A DNA stretch of 64,000 nt from JAJFJD01 sp965228695 (GTDB taxonomy: Bacteria; Pseudomonadota; Alphaproteobacteria; UBA8366): the NCBI GenBank assembly GCA_965228695.1, contig CBDDIB010000002.1, forward strand, positions 3,224,001 to 3,288,000. Reading direction: 5' to 3'. Every line of letters starts with the position of its first letter. The first letter of the stretch is position 1. Under the pieces are notes generated by a model, which was not told where the DNA came from, did no database searches, and worked only from the letters and a program-made list of their open reading frames with translations. Shown here in pieces: positions 25,593 to 34,588 of this stretch. Made by a program: the position numbers and the translations under genes.

Positions 25593-25632
25593 CGATTACG
25601 CGGCTAAACCTGGATAAATTCGTGATTCCCGG

Positions 25633-25659
25633 GCGGCTCGGCAGGCGCTGCCGGGCCGC
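25633..25659. terminator. G+C-rich hairpin between convergent genes
   Basis: GCGGCTCGGCA (25633-25643) pairs with TGCCGGGCCGC (25649-25659; one T-G pair) around a 5-nt loop. There is no T-run on either side, so it may be a transcription barrier rather than a classical terminator. It lies between the small protein gene and the TPR gene. Confidence 0.4.
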
Positions 25660-25689
25660 TTCCGACGCCCGGGCACGGGACGATCCGGG

Positions 25690-27264
25690 CTATGCCGTTT
25701 TGAGGGTTTGTACTGGTATTTCGGGCAACTGCTCTCTCGCCTCCAATCGCTTCCGGGTGATCTTCTCGCGAAGATCGAGCGCCTGCCGGTAGAGGTTGGC
25801 GGCAATTTCGATGTCGCCGGTGTTGTGGAACAGCTGTCCGGCCCGTTCGCAAAAATCGACCGATTCCGGCTTGAGGTTGAGCGCTTTCAGCATTGCCGAT
25901 TTGGCCTTTTCGATTTCGGACGTTTGCGCAAGCAGCTCGGCCAAATCCGCGTGTGCGCCCGCATCCTCCGGATCGAGCGCGATGGCGCGCCATAGGCAAT
26001 TGGCCGCTTCGTCGGTGCGTCCGGTCTTCGTCAGGACAGCGGCCAAGTTTACGTAGTAATTTGCCTGTCCGCCGGTAAGGCCTATTGCCCGCAAGATCAT
26101 TTTTTCCGCTGCTTCCGGCCGGCCGGCCTGATGCGCGATCAGGCCGAGCAAATGCCAAGCGTCGGCGTTGTCGGGGTCCTTGCCGACGATGTCCTGGTAG
26201 ATGGCCGTTGCCTCTTCCAGGCGGCCCGTCATTTGCAGCCGGAGGGCTACTTCCATCGGGTCTTCGGCGTTTCGAGGATCCGGGGCAGGCGGTTGATCGC
26301 GATCGTTGTCGTTGCCGATTAGCTCGACCATCGCATCGAACTCGCGTTGAATAACGTCAAGGTCGTCCGGCTCCCACACAAGGCGCTGATAGGGGGTCGC
26401 AAAGGAGAATTGCCCACCAATCTCAAAACCCATCGACGTGTGATAGACAGTCGACGTGGCATCGACATCCTCAACGATCATCTTGAACATGAGGAACCGG
26501 ACGTTTCGGTCAAACCAGCAGAGCGTAGCGGGACCGTTTGGGACGAACAGGTTTAGATAGGCAAGCTCGTAAAGAGCCAACCGCAGATCGATATCGATGG
26601 GCGCGAACTCGCAAACGGCGAGCCCAGCAAACTCCGGAGGGTGGCGGTGGACGGCCATTTCCGTGTCACGCACGATGACCGGGCAATATCCATCCGCCGT
26701 GAGCCGACGTGCGAACTGAATCCATGCGTCGATGTTGCTGTTACGAACCGATGCGTGTTGCGCTTCGCGCAACGTTATGACGATCGGGCGGCGCCCTTCA
26801 GTGTGGTTCTCCAGCCATTTGTGGGCGAAATTTTTTGCATAGTCACTGGCGCTCAGGCTTGGAATTGTTTCGCCCTGTGCGGCGGCGGCGGTAACGCCGG
26901 AAAGCAGGAAGTCGGCGCGCGGTTCTGCGACCGTGTATCCTTCCGGAAAGACGGGGCCGCGGACGGCGCCGGCGACGTCCTCGGCTTCGGTTCTATGGCT
27001 GCAAATCGTCACCGTGACCGTCGCATCCATCAGAGTGCAGCAGGTAACCAGGATTGCATGCAGGCGCCGCAATTTCTCCGAGACCGGATATGACGCGTCG
27101 TCGTCGCGAAATCCGTCTTTGGGGCCGGGCACGAAGACAATGTGGATCGTCGAACAAGCTTGCCGCGCCGCGCTTATCTGCGCGAGCGCCAAGAATGCGA
27201 CGACGTCGAACGATGCCGTTGCGAGTTGCAAGTCGTAGAACGCTGTGAGCGTGCGGTGCGTCAT
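25690..27264 (-). CDS. large TPR protein with an N-terminal glycosyltransferase-like region
   Basis: A 524-residue protein. Residues 1 to about 330 form a globular domain of alternating strands and helices (RPIVITLREAQHASVRNSN, CPVIVRDTE, LFVPNGPATLCWFDRNVRFLMF). This looks like the C-terminal half of a GT-B or glycan-associated enzyme, but I cannot name the family. Residues about 345-510 hold four to five TPR units, for example ADAWHLLGLIAHQAGRPEAA and ANYYVNLAAVLTKTGRTDEA. The start overlaps the stop of the upstream alcohol dehydrogenase gene by 4 nt (ATGA), so the two are co-translated. Its setting in a glycan gene region suggests involvement in sugar transfer or regulation. Confidence 0.72.
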   Translation of the reverse strand: MTHRTLTAFYDLQLATASFDVVAFLALAQISAARQACSTIHIVFVPGPKDGFRDDDASYPVSEKLRRLHAILVTCCTLMDATVTVTICSHRTEAEDVAGAVRGPVFPEGYTVAEPRADFLLSGVTAAAAQGETIPSLSASDYAKNFAHKWLENHTEGRRPIVITLREAQHASVRNSNIDAWIQFARRLTADGYCPVIVRDTEMAVHRHPPEFAGLAVCEFAPIDIDLRLALYELAYLNLFVPNGPATLCWFDRNVRFLMFKMIVEDVDATSTVYHTSMGFEIGGQFSFATPYQRLVWEPDDLDVIQREFDAMVELIGNDNDRDQPPAPDPRNAEDPMEVALRLQMTGRLEEATAIYQDIVGKDPDNADAWHLLGLIAHQAGRPEAAEKMILRAIGLTGGQANYYVNLAAVLTKTGRTDEAANCLWRAIALDPEDAGAHADLAELLAQTSEIEKAKSAMLKALNLKPESVDFCERAGQLFHNTGDIEIAANLYRQALDLREKITRKRLEAREQLPEIPVQTLKTA

Positions 27265-28355
27265 GAGAGTCCGGGCGCCCTAATGGCATCCATAATCTTG
27301 TATTCGGCGTCCTCGGCCATGTTGATCAATGCGCGGCCGACCTTGCCCTGTTCCAAATCGTTGAAGGCTCGATTTATAAGGTTTAAAGGATACTCGTGCG
27401 TAATCATATCCGCGAGCGGAAGTTTGCCGGATCTGTAGAGTTCCTGAAAATCCGGCGTCGCCAATTCGGGATTGCATCCGCCGCCCGACGTTCCCGACAG
27501 AGATTTTCCTTTTATCAGTTCCATCGGATCAAGCGATATCAGGTCGCCCGACGGCGGATTCCCCGCGATAACCGTTCGGCCGCAAGCATGGATGGCGCTG
27601 AAGGCCTGTTCGATGACTTCGGTGGCGCCGACCGCCTCTATGGCGACATCGAGACCGTTCACGCCGACGATTTCCCGTATTGCCGCGACCGGGTCTACCT
27701 TGGCGGCGTTGACGATGTGGGTCGCGCCCAGGCGCCGGGCTCGGTCCAGTTTTTCATCCGACCGGTCGACGGCGATCGCGATCGCCGCATCTTGGGCGAC
27801 CGCGCCGGTCAATGCGGCAAGGCCGATACCGCCGACGCCGAAGACCGCAACGGATTCGCCCGGTTTGATCGCCGCATCGTGTTTCGCCATGCCAAAGCCG
27901 GTGGGGATTGCACAGCCGAATAGCGCGGCCTCTCGCAACGGCATGTCGTGATCGACCCGAATGACGCGGTTTTCGCTGATTGCCGCAATGCGAAGGAATG
28001 TGCTGATCGGTCCCGAATTGACCGGCCCGTTCGGTCCTTCGTAAGTCGTGGGTCCGGCGTCATGGCCGTCGCCGACAATCCACGTAAGTACCACCGGATC
28101 GCCGACTTCGACCTTCGATACGTCCTTCCCCGTTGCCAGCACGACGCCGCTCCCTTCGTGCCCAAGAGTATGCGGTAGATAAGGGTCAGGACCTTTCCTG
28201 CCGCGAATCTCGTTTAGCTGGCTATGGCAAAGCGCGCTCCACATGACTTGGACGAGAACTTGGCCAGGCTTTGGCTCAGGTATCTTCAGTTTTTGCAGGT
28301 CTAGAGGGTTCCCGACGGCAGTTAAAACTGCGGCATCGGTGCATTCTTCGATCAT
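27261..28355 (-). CDS. zinc-binding alcohol dehydrogenase (MDR family)
   Basis: A 364-residue medium-chain dehydrogenase. Catalytic-zinc ligands are C43 (ALCHSQ), H66-E67 (LGHEGSG) and the Cys of FGCAIPTGFG. The nucleotide-binding motif is VFGVGGIGLAA. The four-Cys structural-zinc lobe present in many ADHs is missing: that segment reads LTWIVGDGHDAGPTTYEG, so this is a one-zinc type. It probably oxidises a secondary alcohol or polyol with NAD. I start at the ATG at 28355, behind AAGGAT; the frame continues 46 codons further up but without typical ADH sequence. It is joined to the TPR gene by an ATGA overlap. Confidence 0.88.
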   Translation of the reverse strand: MIEECTDAAVLTAVGNPLDLQKLKIPEPKPGQVLVQVMWSALCHSQLNEIRGRKGPDPYLPHTLGHEGSGVVLATGKDVSKVEVGDPVVLTWIVGDGHDAGPTTYEGPNGPVNSGPISTFLRIAAISENRVIRVDHDMPLREAALFGCAIPTGFGMAKHDAAIKPGESVAVFGVGGIGLAALTGAVAQDAAIAIAVDRSDEKLDRARRLGATHIVNAAKVDPVAAIREIVGVNGLDVAIEAVGATEVIEQAFSAIHACGRTVIAGNPPSGDLISLDPMELIKGKSLSGTSGGGCNPELATPDFQELYRSGKLPLADMITHEYPLNLINRAFNDLEQGKVGRALINMAEDAEYKIMDAIRAPGLS

Positions 28356-28870
28356 ATGATCCTTATACCGCGATAAATCATCGGTAATCGATGATTTAGC
28401 GCTGTTAGATAAATTGGACTTTCTGCGGAATTTACGCCTCCAACTTTGATACGGTGAACCGTAATGAGCAATCGGAAATGGTGTCTGCACCAAAGATCAT
28501 TTACCAGCAAACAACGGTCCGCTGTTTCCATTGACTTCGCTTACTGAATCATCGGGTTCCAGTTTGTCGATCCCAAATCTTATCGTGTGAAGAAAACCTA
28601 AGTATTGACTAAATCTTGCCGAAAGTGGAATAGACCTTTTAACTGTAGATTTCCGCTAATTCAATTTGTAAATTACTTGAAACTCTACAAGGTACTGTTC
28701 CGAGATGGGACATGCGTTTCGATGAAATCGAATTTACCCCGATGTGTGCTGACGGAGCATCTGCAGACTGGGCTTGATGCCATGTTACGCTTTATGCTTG
28801 GGATGAAGGATAACGCGCTCGTTACTGCATGCCGCAATTCCCGCGAAGCATCGAATTTCGTTGGTTAACG
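28356..28870. other. AT-rich intergenic region, 515 bp
   Basis: The region lies between the divergent alcohol dehydrogenase and the broken O-GlcNAc-transferase-like gene. It is clearly lower in G+C than the window average. A plus frame at 28605-28868 (87 codons) resembles nothing known. It likely contains promoters for both neighbours. No repeats or insertion-sequence ends were noticed. Confidence 0.5.
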
Positions 28871-30503
28871 ATGCAAAAATTCTCAAACAGCGTAGAAAAT
28901 GCGAGTGGCGCCAGTATCGACGGAACGGCGGATCTTCGCAAAAAATACCTCGAACTTGGCGCTTTGTTGAAGGAGGCACCCTCCAATCTGAATGTTTGGG
29001 TCCAGTATCTGAATGCGGCGGTGATCTTGGATGAACTCGACGACGCTGTGGAAACGGTGTTGGCCTGTATTTCAAGGGTGCCGGAACCGGAAACGGATTT
29101 CCTGCCTCTCGGACGGATGCTGCAACAAAACGGCTGGATCGCTTACGCCAGTAAAATTTACAACGAGATTCTCCGGTGTGATTGCTTCGCGAAACAGACG
29201 CATAGTGATCTCATCGGATCAAACAGCTTTACGGGGACGACTGCAAAGATGCGTTCGAGGAATTCAAACGATGGAACGATAGATTCGTTCGTCCTCTCGT
29301 CAGTCTTGGTCCAGTTGCCGAAACGAACAAGAACCCGACCCGTCAACTTCGCATAGGTTTCGTCTCGCTCGATTTTGGCGGTAGCCATTCGTGTAATCGA
29401 ACACTGGCGCCGTGGTTTACTCACCGCAGCCGTACGTCACACGCGTATATTTGCTACTCGAGTGGTCCCCCGTCGGATCCGATCCATCCGGTGTTTCGTG
29501 AGAACTCTGATGAATTCGTGGACGTCGGCACGTGGTCTGATGCCGAGTTGAATGGCCGGATACGGGCAGACAGGATCGATATCCTTGTCGACATAACGAG
29601 TCACATGCCCGGTAATAGACTGCTGGCATACGCCCCCAAACCCGCACCTATCGTTGTGTCATGGTTTGGTTTGGGCTTAGCGACCGGAATAGAGGTCGTG
29701 GACTATTTCTTAGCCGACAGATATTTGGTGCCGCTCGGCATAGAGGATCACTATCAGGAGAAAGTGGTTCTTCTGCCTGGTTCAGGATTACCGTGGTCGC
29801 CCCCGAATGTAGCGCCCGACATAGCGCCGCCGCCTATTCTGCGAAACGGATTTGTTTCATTTGGTAACTTCAGCCGGCTCGTAAAGTTCCAACCGGAGAC
29901 CATTGCTTTGTGGGCGGACGTTCTCAGAGCGGTGCCAAATTCCACTTTTACATTCAAGCATATGAAGATAGCGGGGAATATCGCAAGTCGGTTGGCAACG
30001 CTTTTTGACAGGGCGGGAGTCGCGGTGGATCGGCTGAAATTCCGACCATGGTCTGACCAGGCGACGCACCTTGAAACCTATAACGAGATCGACGTTATGC
30101 TCGATTCTTTCCCCGAACAGGGGGTGTTTCAGGTTTGGAGGCTGTTTGGATGGGCGTCCCAGTCATTGCCTATATGTCTTCCGAACGTCAATGTCATGCC
30201 GGTATGCGAATTCTGAATCAAGTCGGCGTGCCGGATTTGGTGACAACCAAGAAAGATCGGTTTGTCGAGATCGCAAAATTGTTGTCGCATCGGCCAGACC
30301 TATTGATCGGCCTTCGAAAATCCTTGAGGGGCAGGCTATCGGAATCAATGTTTTGCGATGGAGCAAGGTATATGCGGGGCGTCGAACGGGCGTTTGCCGA
30401 AATGTGGCGACGCTACTGCGCGGACTTGCCGCCAACCCATTTCGTGGTCTCGGAGGATGAAGAATGCCCTATCCGGCCAGTGAAATCGGAAGCATCGGTA
30501 TGA
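28871..30503 (+). pseudogene. O-GlcNAc transferase-like (TPR + GT41) gene broken by two frameshifts
   Basis: Three successive frames together encode one protein. The first (from ATG 28871 to about 29210) is a TPR-like region ending SKIYNEILRCDCFAKQTHSDL. The second (about 29217-30120) has R-I-G-F-V-S-L-D-F, then RADRIDILVDITSHMPGNRLL, APKPAPIVVSWFGL, FVSFGNFSRLVKFQPETIALW and MLDSFPEQG. The third (about 30115-30503) has GLEAVWMGVPVIAYMS, then GVPDLVTTKKDRFVEIAKLL, then MWRRYC. This is the order of bacterial SPINDLY/OGT-type GT41 enzymes. Each break is what a single missing base would cause; the second falls at a run of five G (30120-30124). It may be a real pseudogene or a sequencing error. 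Codon use and G+C differ from the flanking genes. Confidence 0.85.
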
Positions 30504-30521
30504 TGATCGCTAATTCAACGG

Positions 30522-31205
30522 TCATTCGGCGATGAACCACCAATAGTCACCGGCGTAGCCGACCTCCTGGAACAATGCCTTCCAATCGTCGACATGCATG
30601 TATGTCAGGGCGGTCAGGTTCCATTCGAGCATGCGGCGCTTTTCTTCTTGGTTCCGCCACGCGTCCATGGTGACGAAAGCATGTTTGCGGCTCACCCGTT
30701 GGATTTCCTGCAAGGCGGATTTGCAGTCTTCCAGCGGAAGATTGTGAACCGTATTGATCGAGATAACGAGATCGAACGAGTTGTCGGGGTAGGGGAGTTC
30801 CTTCGCGCTACCGGTCCTAATATATGGCCGCATATCGTCGATCGCATTCGCCACGGCATAGGATGAAATGTCGATGCCGGCGATCGTCATTGCGGGCATG
30901 AGCTTCTTGAAATCATGCATCATGAAGCCTTTGGCACATCCAACATCCAAAACCGATCCGTTCTCTGGGAGTCGGTAGTGGTCCCGAAAGCGCCGCACCG
31001 TATTGGTCCAGAATCTTGGGTGATATTTGTAACCGCCATACCCCATCAGGCGGTCCCCATCGAAGAAGCTTTCGCCGAATTTTCGCGCTTCTGCCCGGTG
31101 GGCTTCTGTTATCATCGATGCGCGTTCGTCCAGCGGCCGGTTCGATTTCGGGTACCGGTCGAGCAGGTTTATCTCAGTCACCGGCGGCCGCTCGAAGATA
31201 GGCAT
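30522..31205 (-). CDS. class I SAM-dependent methyltransferase
   Basis: A 227-residue protein. SAM motif I is VLDVGCAKGFMMHDF, followed by IAGIDISSYAVANA (motif II) and DLVISINTVHNL (post-motif). The conserved N-terminal block GYGGYKYHPRFW precedes the fold. Members with this block occur in glycan and small-molecule clusters and probably methylate a sugar or modified sugar. I start at the ATG at 31205, giving a 32-nt overlap with the PhyH-like gene; the frame is open further upstream inside that gene. It is the last gene of a four-gene minus-strand operon. Confidence 0.82.
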   Translation of the reverse strand: MPIFERPPVTEINLLDRYPKSNRPLDERASMITEAHRAEARKFGESFFDGDRLMGYGGYKYHPRFWTNTVRRFRDHYRLPENGSVLDVGCAKGFMMHDFKKLMPAMTIAGIDISSYAVANAIDDMRPYIRTGSAKELPYPDNSFDLVISINTVHNLPLEDCKSALQEIQRVSRKHAFVTMDAWRNQEEKRRMLEWNLTALTYMHVDDWKALFQEVGYAGDYWWFIAE

Positions 31206-32085
31206 ACTCGTCTTGCCACCGCATGAGCGCGCTGCGCGCGCGGATGCGTTCGGACGGCTTATCCAGCGATTTTTTAACGCCAAGGCCATCGAGAATGCGT
31301 CCCGCGCCGATTGTGTCGCCGATCCGCTCAAGATTTTTGGCGTTGCTCAACGTGACATTCTCGTTAAACCGCTCAAAGATATGTTGTGTTTGCGGCGTGG
31401 CGGCGGCAACCTCGGAGGGCTTCGCGAGGCGGAAATCGAAACTTAGACGGCGTCTCGATTTCGGTTTGGTCGCGCCGTGAAGTGTGTCGCTGTCGAAGGT
31501 TAACACATCGCCAGCATCAACCGAGTATGTTTCGACCGTCTCTTGCAGGAGTGGATCAAGGTCCTTGGCGGCGAGCAAATAGCGCTCGTAATCATAGCGG
31601 TTGCGGCCATCGTCCCAAAACACTTCTTCGATATCTGCTCCGGCGAAACCAGCGAGACCGCCACTCTCCTCATCGATGTCATCCAACGCAATCCAGAAAC
31701 TGTATGCATTTATACCGAAGGAGCGGTCGAAATGCGGTTGGCTGTCCAAGAAGGCATTGGCGTGCAAATCAGAATAAATTACGCCTGGATAGCTGATCCG
31801 CAGATAAAATATCGGATGAAATATGAGGTCGTCGACGTCGTAGAGACGCTTGGCCGCGGGCAGGACCGCATCCCGCAATTCGATAAACAACTCATGCGAT
31901 AGGAACCGGTATGCCGCTATCTTCGCGACCAACGATGAGTGTCCAAGATGGTGATTTTGAAACTCGTGGGTCGGTTTCTTAGCGAAATAATCCATTTTAA
32001 TTTGATCAAAAACAGATTCTGCCCGTGCCCTCAATTCAGCGGTACGGTCGCCTGAAACAGCCTTATTAATTAGTTTAATGGTCAT
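31174..32085 (-). CDS. PhyH-like Fe(II)/2-oxoglutarate oxygenase
   Basis: A 303-residue phytanoyl-CoA-dioxygenase-superfamily protein. The iron ligands are H118-x-D120 (QPHFDRS) and H203 (DSDTLHGA), with R212 or R213 (RRRLSFDF) to bind 2-oxoglutarate. FWIALDDIDEESGGLAGF is the typical PhyH strand-loop. Enzymes of this type hydroxylate, epimerise or otherwise oxidise unactivated carbons, including sugar and lipid moieties. I start at MTIKLINKAV (32085), as the upstream extension has no family sequence. Between methyltransferase genes it most likely oxidises the same glycan building block. Confidence 0.82.
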   Translation of the reverse strand: MTIKLINKAVSGDRTAELRARAESVFDQIKMDYFAKKPTHEFQNHHLGHSSLVAKIAAYRFLSHELFIELRDAVLPAAKRLYDVDDLIFHPIFYLRISYPGVIYSDLHANAFLDSQPHFDRSFGINAYSFWIALDDIDEESGGLAGFAGADIEEVFWDDGRNRYDYERYLLAAKDLDPLLQETVETYSVDAGDVLTFDSDTLHGATKPKSRRRLSFDFRLAKPSEVAAATPQTQHIFERFNENVTLSNAKNLERIGDTIGAGRILDGLGVKKSLDKPSERIRARSALMRWQDEYAYLRAAAGD

Positions 32086-32193
32086 GTGTTGCACGGGAAA
32101 AGCGGGCCGGGTAAACGTGGGTTTATTGCCGTATTGACCTTCACGTCGGCTTCCCAATGAATCGTCGGTCGCGCTTTACAGATTACGTCACCT

Positions 32194-33462
32194 CTAAAAT
32201 AGTGGCGTTAACGGAATTGCGCTGCTGTGTTCTTCGGACGCGACTTTCGTCAAATCATTGAGTGTTTCCTGAAGCCTAAGCCGGTCCGCCTCGCAAATTT
32301 CTTCTGTTTTCAATCCAATTTGGCAGACGTGGACAAGTTCTTTGGGACGATAATCGTAGTGTGTGCCGAGAATTTCGTGCAGTTTTAGGATCAACTCCGG
32401 AATTGGCGCGAGTCTCAACGCATCCAATAGCTCCAGCACGGCATGTTCCCGATGAATACTCACGGGCGTGTCGTGGGTCTTGAGAACCTCGCGGGCGGTC
32501 TTCTCCCGTTCAGCTTCATCTCGGTTCCCCTCCGGAACCCTTTTGTACATCACTTCCCGAAAATGGCGGAGGGACTGTTCACGAACGATGGGCGGGTCGA
32601 GGCGGAGATGGACTGCATCCCAATATGGGCGAAGTCGTGGGCACAACCAATTGGCCGAACCACCGCGCTTGGTGTGGACCGGATGAAGCCCATAGTTCAA
32701 AGAATAGAAATACTCGGTTGAGCTATTCTCGATCCAATCACACCACCACAACATCGCGGCTTCGGTCATTTCCTGCATCGAACCGGAGTTGATAAGTAGG
32801 TCGACGTCATCCGTATCGACCGACTCTGCGAGCTGCGCGGGACACAAAACAATGTCGGCATCGTCGGTGTTGCCCTCGCCACCGGCGTCCGTAACGTATC
32901 GAATGACCAAGTTCGGGAAATGCTCCCTCAAATAGACTTCCGCAAAGAACAGGCTTTCCGGAAAGTCCGTCATTAGGTATTTGAGCGGTCGCGTGCCATG
33001 GAGAAACCATAACCGCGCCAGCGCCCCGTAACCGCCGCCGATCTCGGCAATGCGCTTTATCCCGTCTGTTCGAGTGAAGGTCGCCAGGAATTCATAGGCA
33101 TGCCAGAACATCATGTTGCTCATCAGCCGCCCATCGAATTCCGCGATGGTGTCCGGATGACTCAGTTCCGTATCGCCGATCTGTGCTATGAGATCGCGGT
33201 GATCCGGGAAATCGCTCACCAGCGCCTGTTCGTATCTTTCCCAGTGCGAACGCGATTTTTCCACCGACGTCCGATGCTCAAAGCCCGTTTTTTGCTGCGC
33301 GAATGCGATGGCTTCGGCGGGACTTCGAAATCCCGCAATAGCTCGTGCCGCCATAGCAGACCAATGTTGCCATCGCTCGCTGGCGCGGAAAGACTCGGGA
33401 TACTCTAGTTCGGCAGCTTGTGAATAATGTCGCCTGGCAAGCTCGAGCGCACTCTCGGTCAC
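32194..33462 (-). CDS. putative sugar O-methyltransferase (TIGR04371-like)
   Basis: A 422-residue protein. The SAM site is RIAEIGGGYGALARLWFL, then YLMTDFPESLFFAEVYL, followed by LLINSGSMQEMTE. These blocks and the length match the 'putative sugar O-methyltransferase' family found in polysaccharide loci. The GTG start at 33462 overlaps the upstream methyltransferase stop by 4 nt. The family has been assigned from genomic context more than biochemistry, so sugar O-methylation is likely but not proven. Confidence 0.82.
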   Translation of the reverse strand: MTESALELARRHYSQAAELEYPESFRASERWQHWSAMAARAIAGFRSPAEAIAFAQQKTGFEHRTSVEKSRSHWERYEQALVSDFPDHRDLIAQIGDTELSHPDTIAEFDGRLMSNMMFWHAYEFLATFTRTDGIKRIAEIGGGYGALARLWFLHGTRPLKYLMTDFPESLFFAEVYLREHFPNLVIRYVTDAGGEGNTDDADIVLCPAQLAESVDTDDVDLLINSGSMQEMTEAAMLWWCDWIENSSTEYFYSLNYGLHPVHTKRGGSANWLCPRLRPYWDAVHLRLDPPIVREQSLRHFREVMYKRVPEGNRDEAEREKTAREVLKTHDTPVSIHREHAVLELLDALRLAPIPELILKLHEILGTHYDYRPKELVHVCQIGLKTEEICEADRLRLQETLNDLTKVASEEHSSAIPLTPLF

Positions 33463-34142
33463 CGCAAGGTGACTCCCATCGCGAGCAGGTAATGCGCCAT
33501 CGGCGCAAAGCCGGTATGCACGACCTCGTCGTTCATCGAGAACATGAAGACGTTTTCGAAATATTGCGACATCAGCGAATGCAGTTCTTCGGCTGACTTA
33601 AGGTTAATGTGTCCGTTAAGGTCTTGTTCGCATGCGTAGGCGGCCGCTGTCTCGTTTGGCGTCCCGATGATTGCGACACAGTGCGGCGAAAGTGTTGCGC
33701 AGAAGTTATCCAGGAACACGCGCTCCAGGTTAGTTGGAATATGCTCAATGACATCCAACGTAAATGCGCCATCGTGATGCCCCATGGGTCGGTGTTCGGT
33801 CAGGTCCAGGCACTCGAAACTGCATGCACTTATACCTTCCGCCTGGCATCTTTTATTCGCATCTCGCAGGACATGTGGGTCGGCATCGATACAATGCAGC
33901 GATCCAACTTCCTGCAAGAGAACTGGTACGCCAATGCCGTCGCCGCAACCAGCTTCCAGAACGGAATTCTTGCCGCTCAGCATCTTCGCGACAAATTTAT
34001 AGCGGGCGAGCGTGAACCCGAGGTGGCGTGGATCGTTTCGCCACGCGTAGCTTGTCCAAGGCCCTAGTTGGACTGGACCCGAGGCATCGTAGTTGTCGAG
34101 TTGAACCTGATTCTGTGGTTCTTTTGCTTTTTTCTTCAGCAT
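33459..34142 (-). CDS. class I SAM-dependent methyltransferase
   Basis: A 227-residue protein with motif I VLEAGCGDGIGVPVLL, an acidic ribose-binding end of strand 2 in LHCIDADPHVL, and GAFTLDVIEHI (post-motif, with the D-V-I-E-H typical of UbiG/Methyltransf_11 members). LGPWTSYAWRNDPRHLGFTLAR at the N-terminus marks a sub-family found in LPS and capsule regions. It is the first gene of the four-gene operon (methyltransferase, methyltransferase, PhyH, methyltransferase). The target is probably a sugar hydroxyl or amino group. Confidence 0.82.
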   Translation of the reverse strand: MLKKKAKEPQNQVQLDNYDASGPVQLGPWTSYAWRNDPRHLGFTLARYKFVAKMLSGKNSVLEAGCGDGIGVPVLLQEVGSLHCIDADPHVLRDANKRCQAEGISACSFECLDLTEHRPMGHHDGAFTLDVIEHIPTNLERVFLDNFCATLSPHCVAIIGTPNETAAAYACEQDLNGHINLKSAEELHSLMSQYFENVFMFSMNDEVVHTGFAPMAHYLLAMGVTLR

Positions 34143-34250
34143 TTACCTAGGATGGATTGTCGTGTGAATAAGAAAGTTTAGGTGTGAAACAGTTACCCTT
34201 TAACTTCCAGAATTGATAGAGCAGATTGATCATTTATGGCCTTGTTTGCT

Positions 34251-34568
34251 TCAATCAGTTCGACGATTTCGCAAATATGTTGCTGGATATTCATCAACGG
34301 CCTTTGACAAATGGAAAGCATTGCTATGGCTTATGCCAAGAGTGGCCGTCCTTTCCGTGAGATTTGCGGCAAACCCCGACCGGATCAACTTCAGTGCGTT
34401 TTCGAGGGTTGTAATTGCAAGTCTTCCCGACTCCTCCTGCGCGACAGTCCAAAACCCCTCGTCCGTCTCGCCTGAATGCAGACGGGAAGAAAAATTGAAG
34501 AATTGTCCGAAATAAGATCCGCCCCATACGATGAAAGGTAGGTCAATTCGGCTGACGGTCGCCGGCAT
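34251..34568 (-). CDS. small hypothetical protein in the glycan operon
   Basis: A 105-residue protein (MPATVSRIDLPFIVWGG...) with no family I recognise. Support for it as a gene: AGAGGG lies about 6 nt before the ATG, it follows the transketolase gene by 20 bp on the same strand, and no other frame is convincing here. It could be the N-terminal remnant of a larger glycan enzyme, since it stops abruptly and the next 108 bp contain nothing clear. Treat as tentative. Confidence 0.45.
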   Translation of the reverse strand: MPATVSRIDLPFIVWGGSYFGQFFNFSSRLHSGETDEGFWTVAQEESGRLAITTLENALKLIRSGFAANLTERTATLGISHSNAFHLSKAVDEYPATYLRNRRTD

Positions 34569-34588
34569 GGTCGCCCTCTTTGAAATGG

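Noticed and set aside
28605..28868. Plus frame of 87 codons upstream of the OGT-like gene
   Set aside because: Possibly noise in an AT-rich stretch; no ribosome site or similarity was seen, so only mentioned under the intergenic region.
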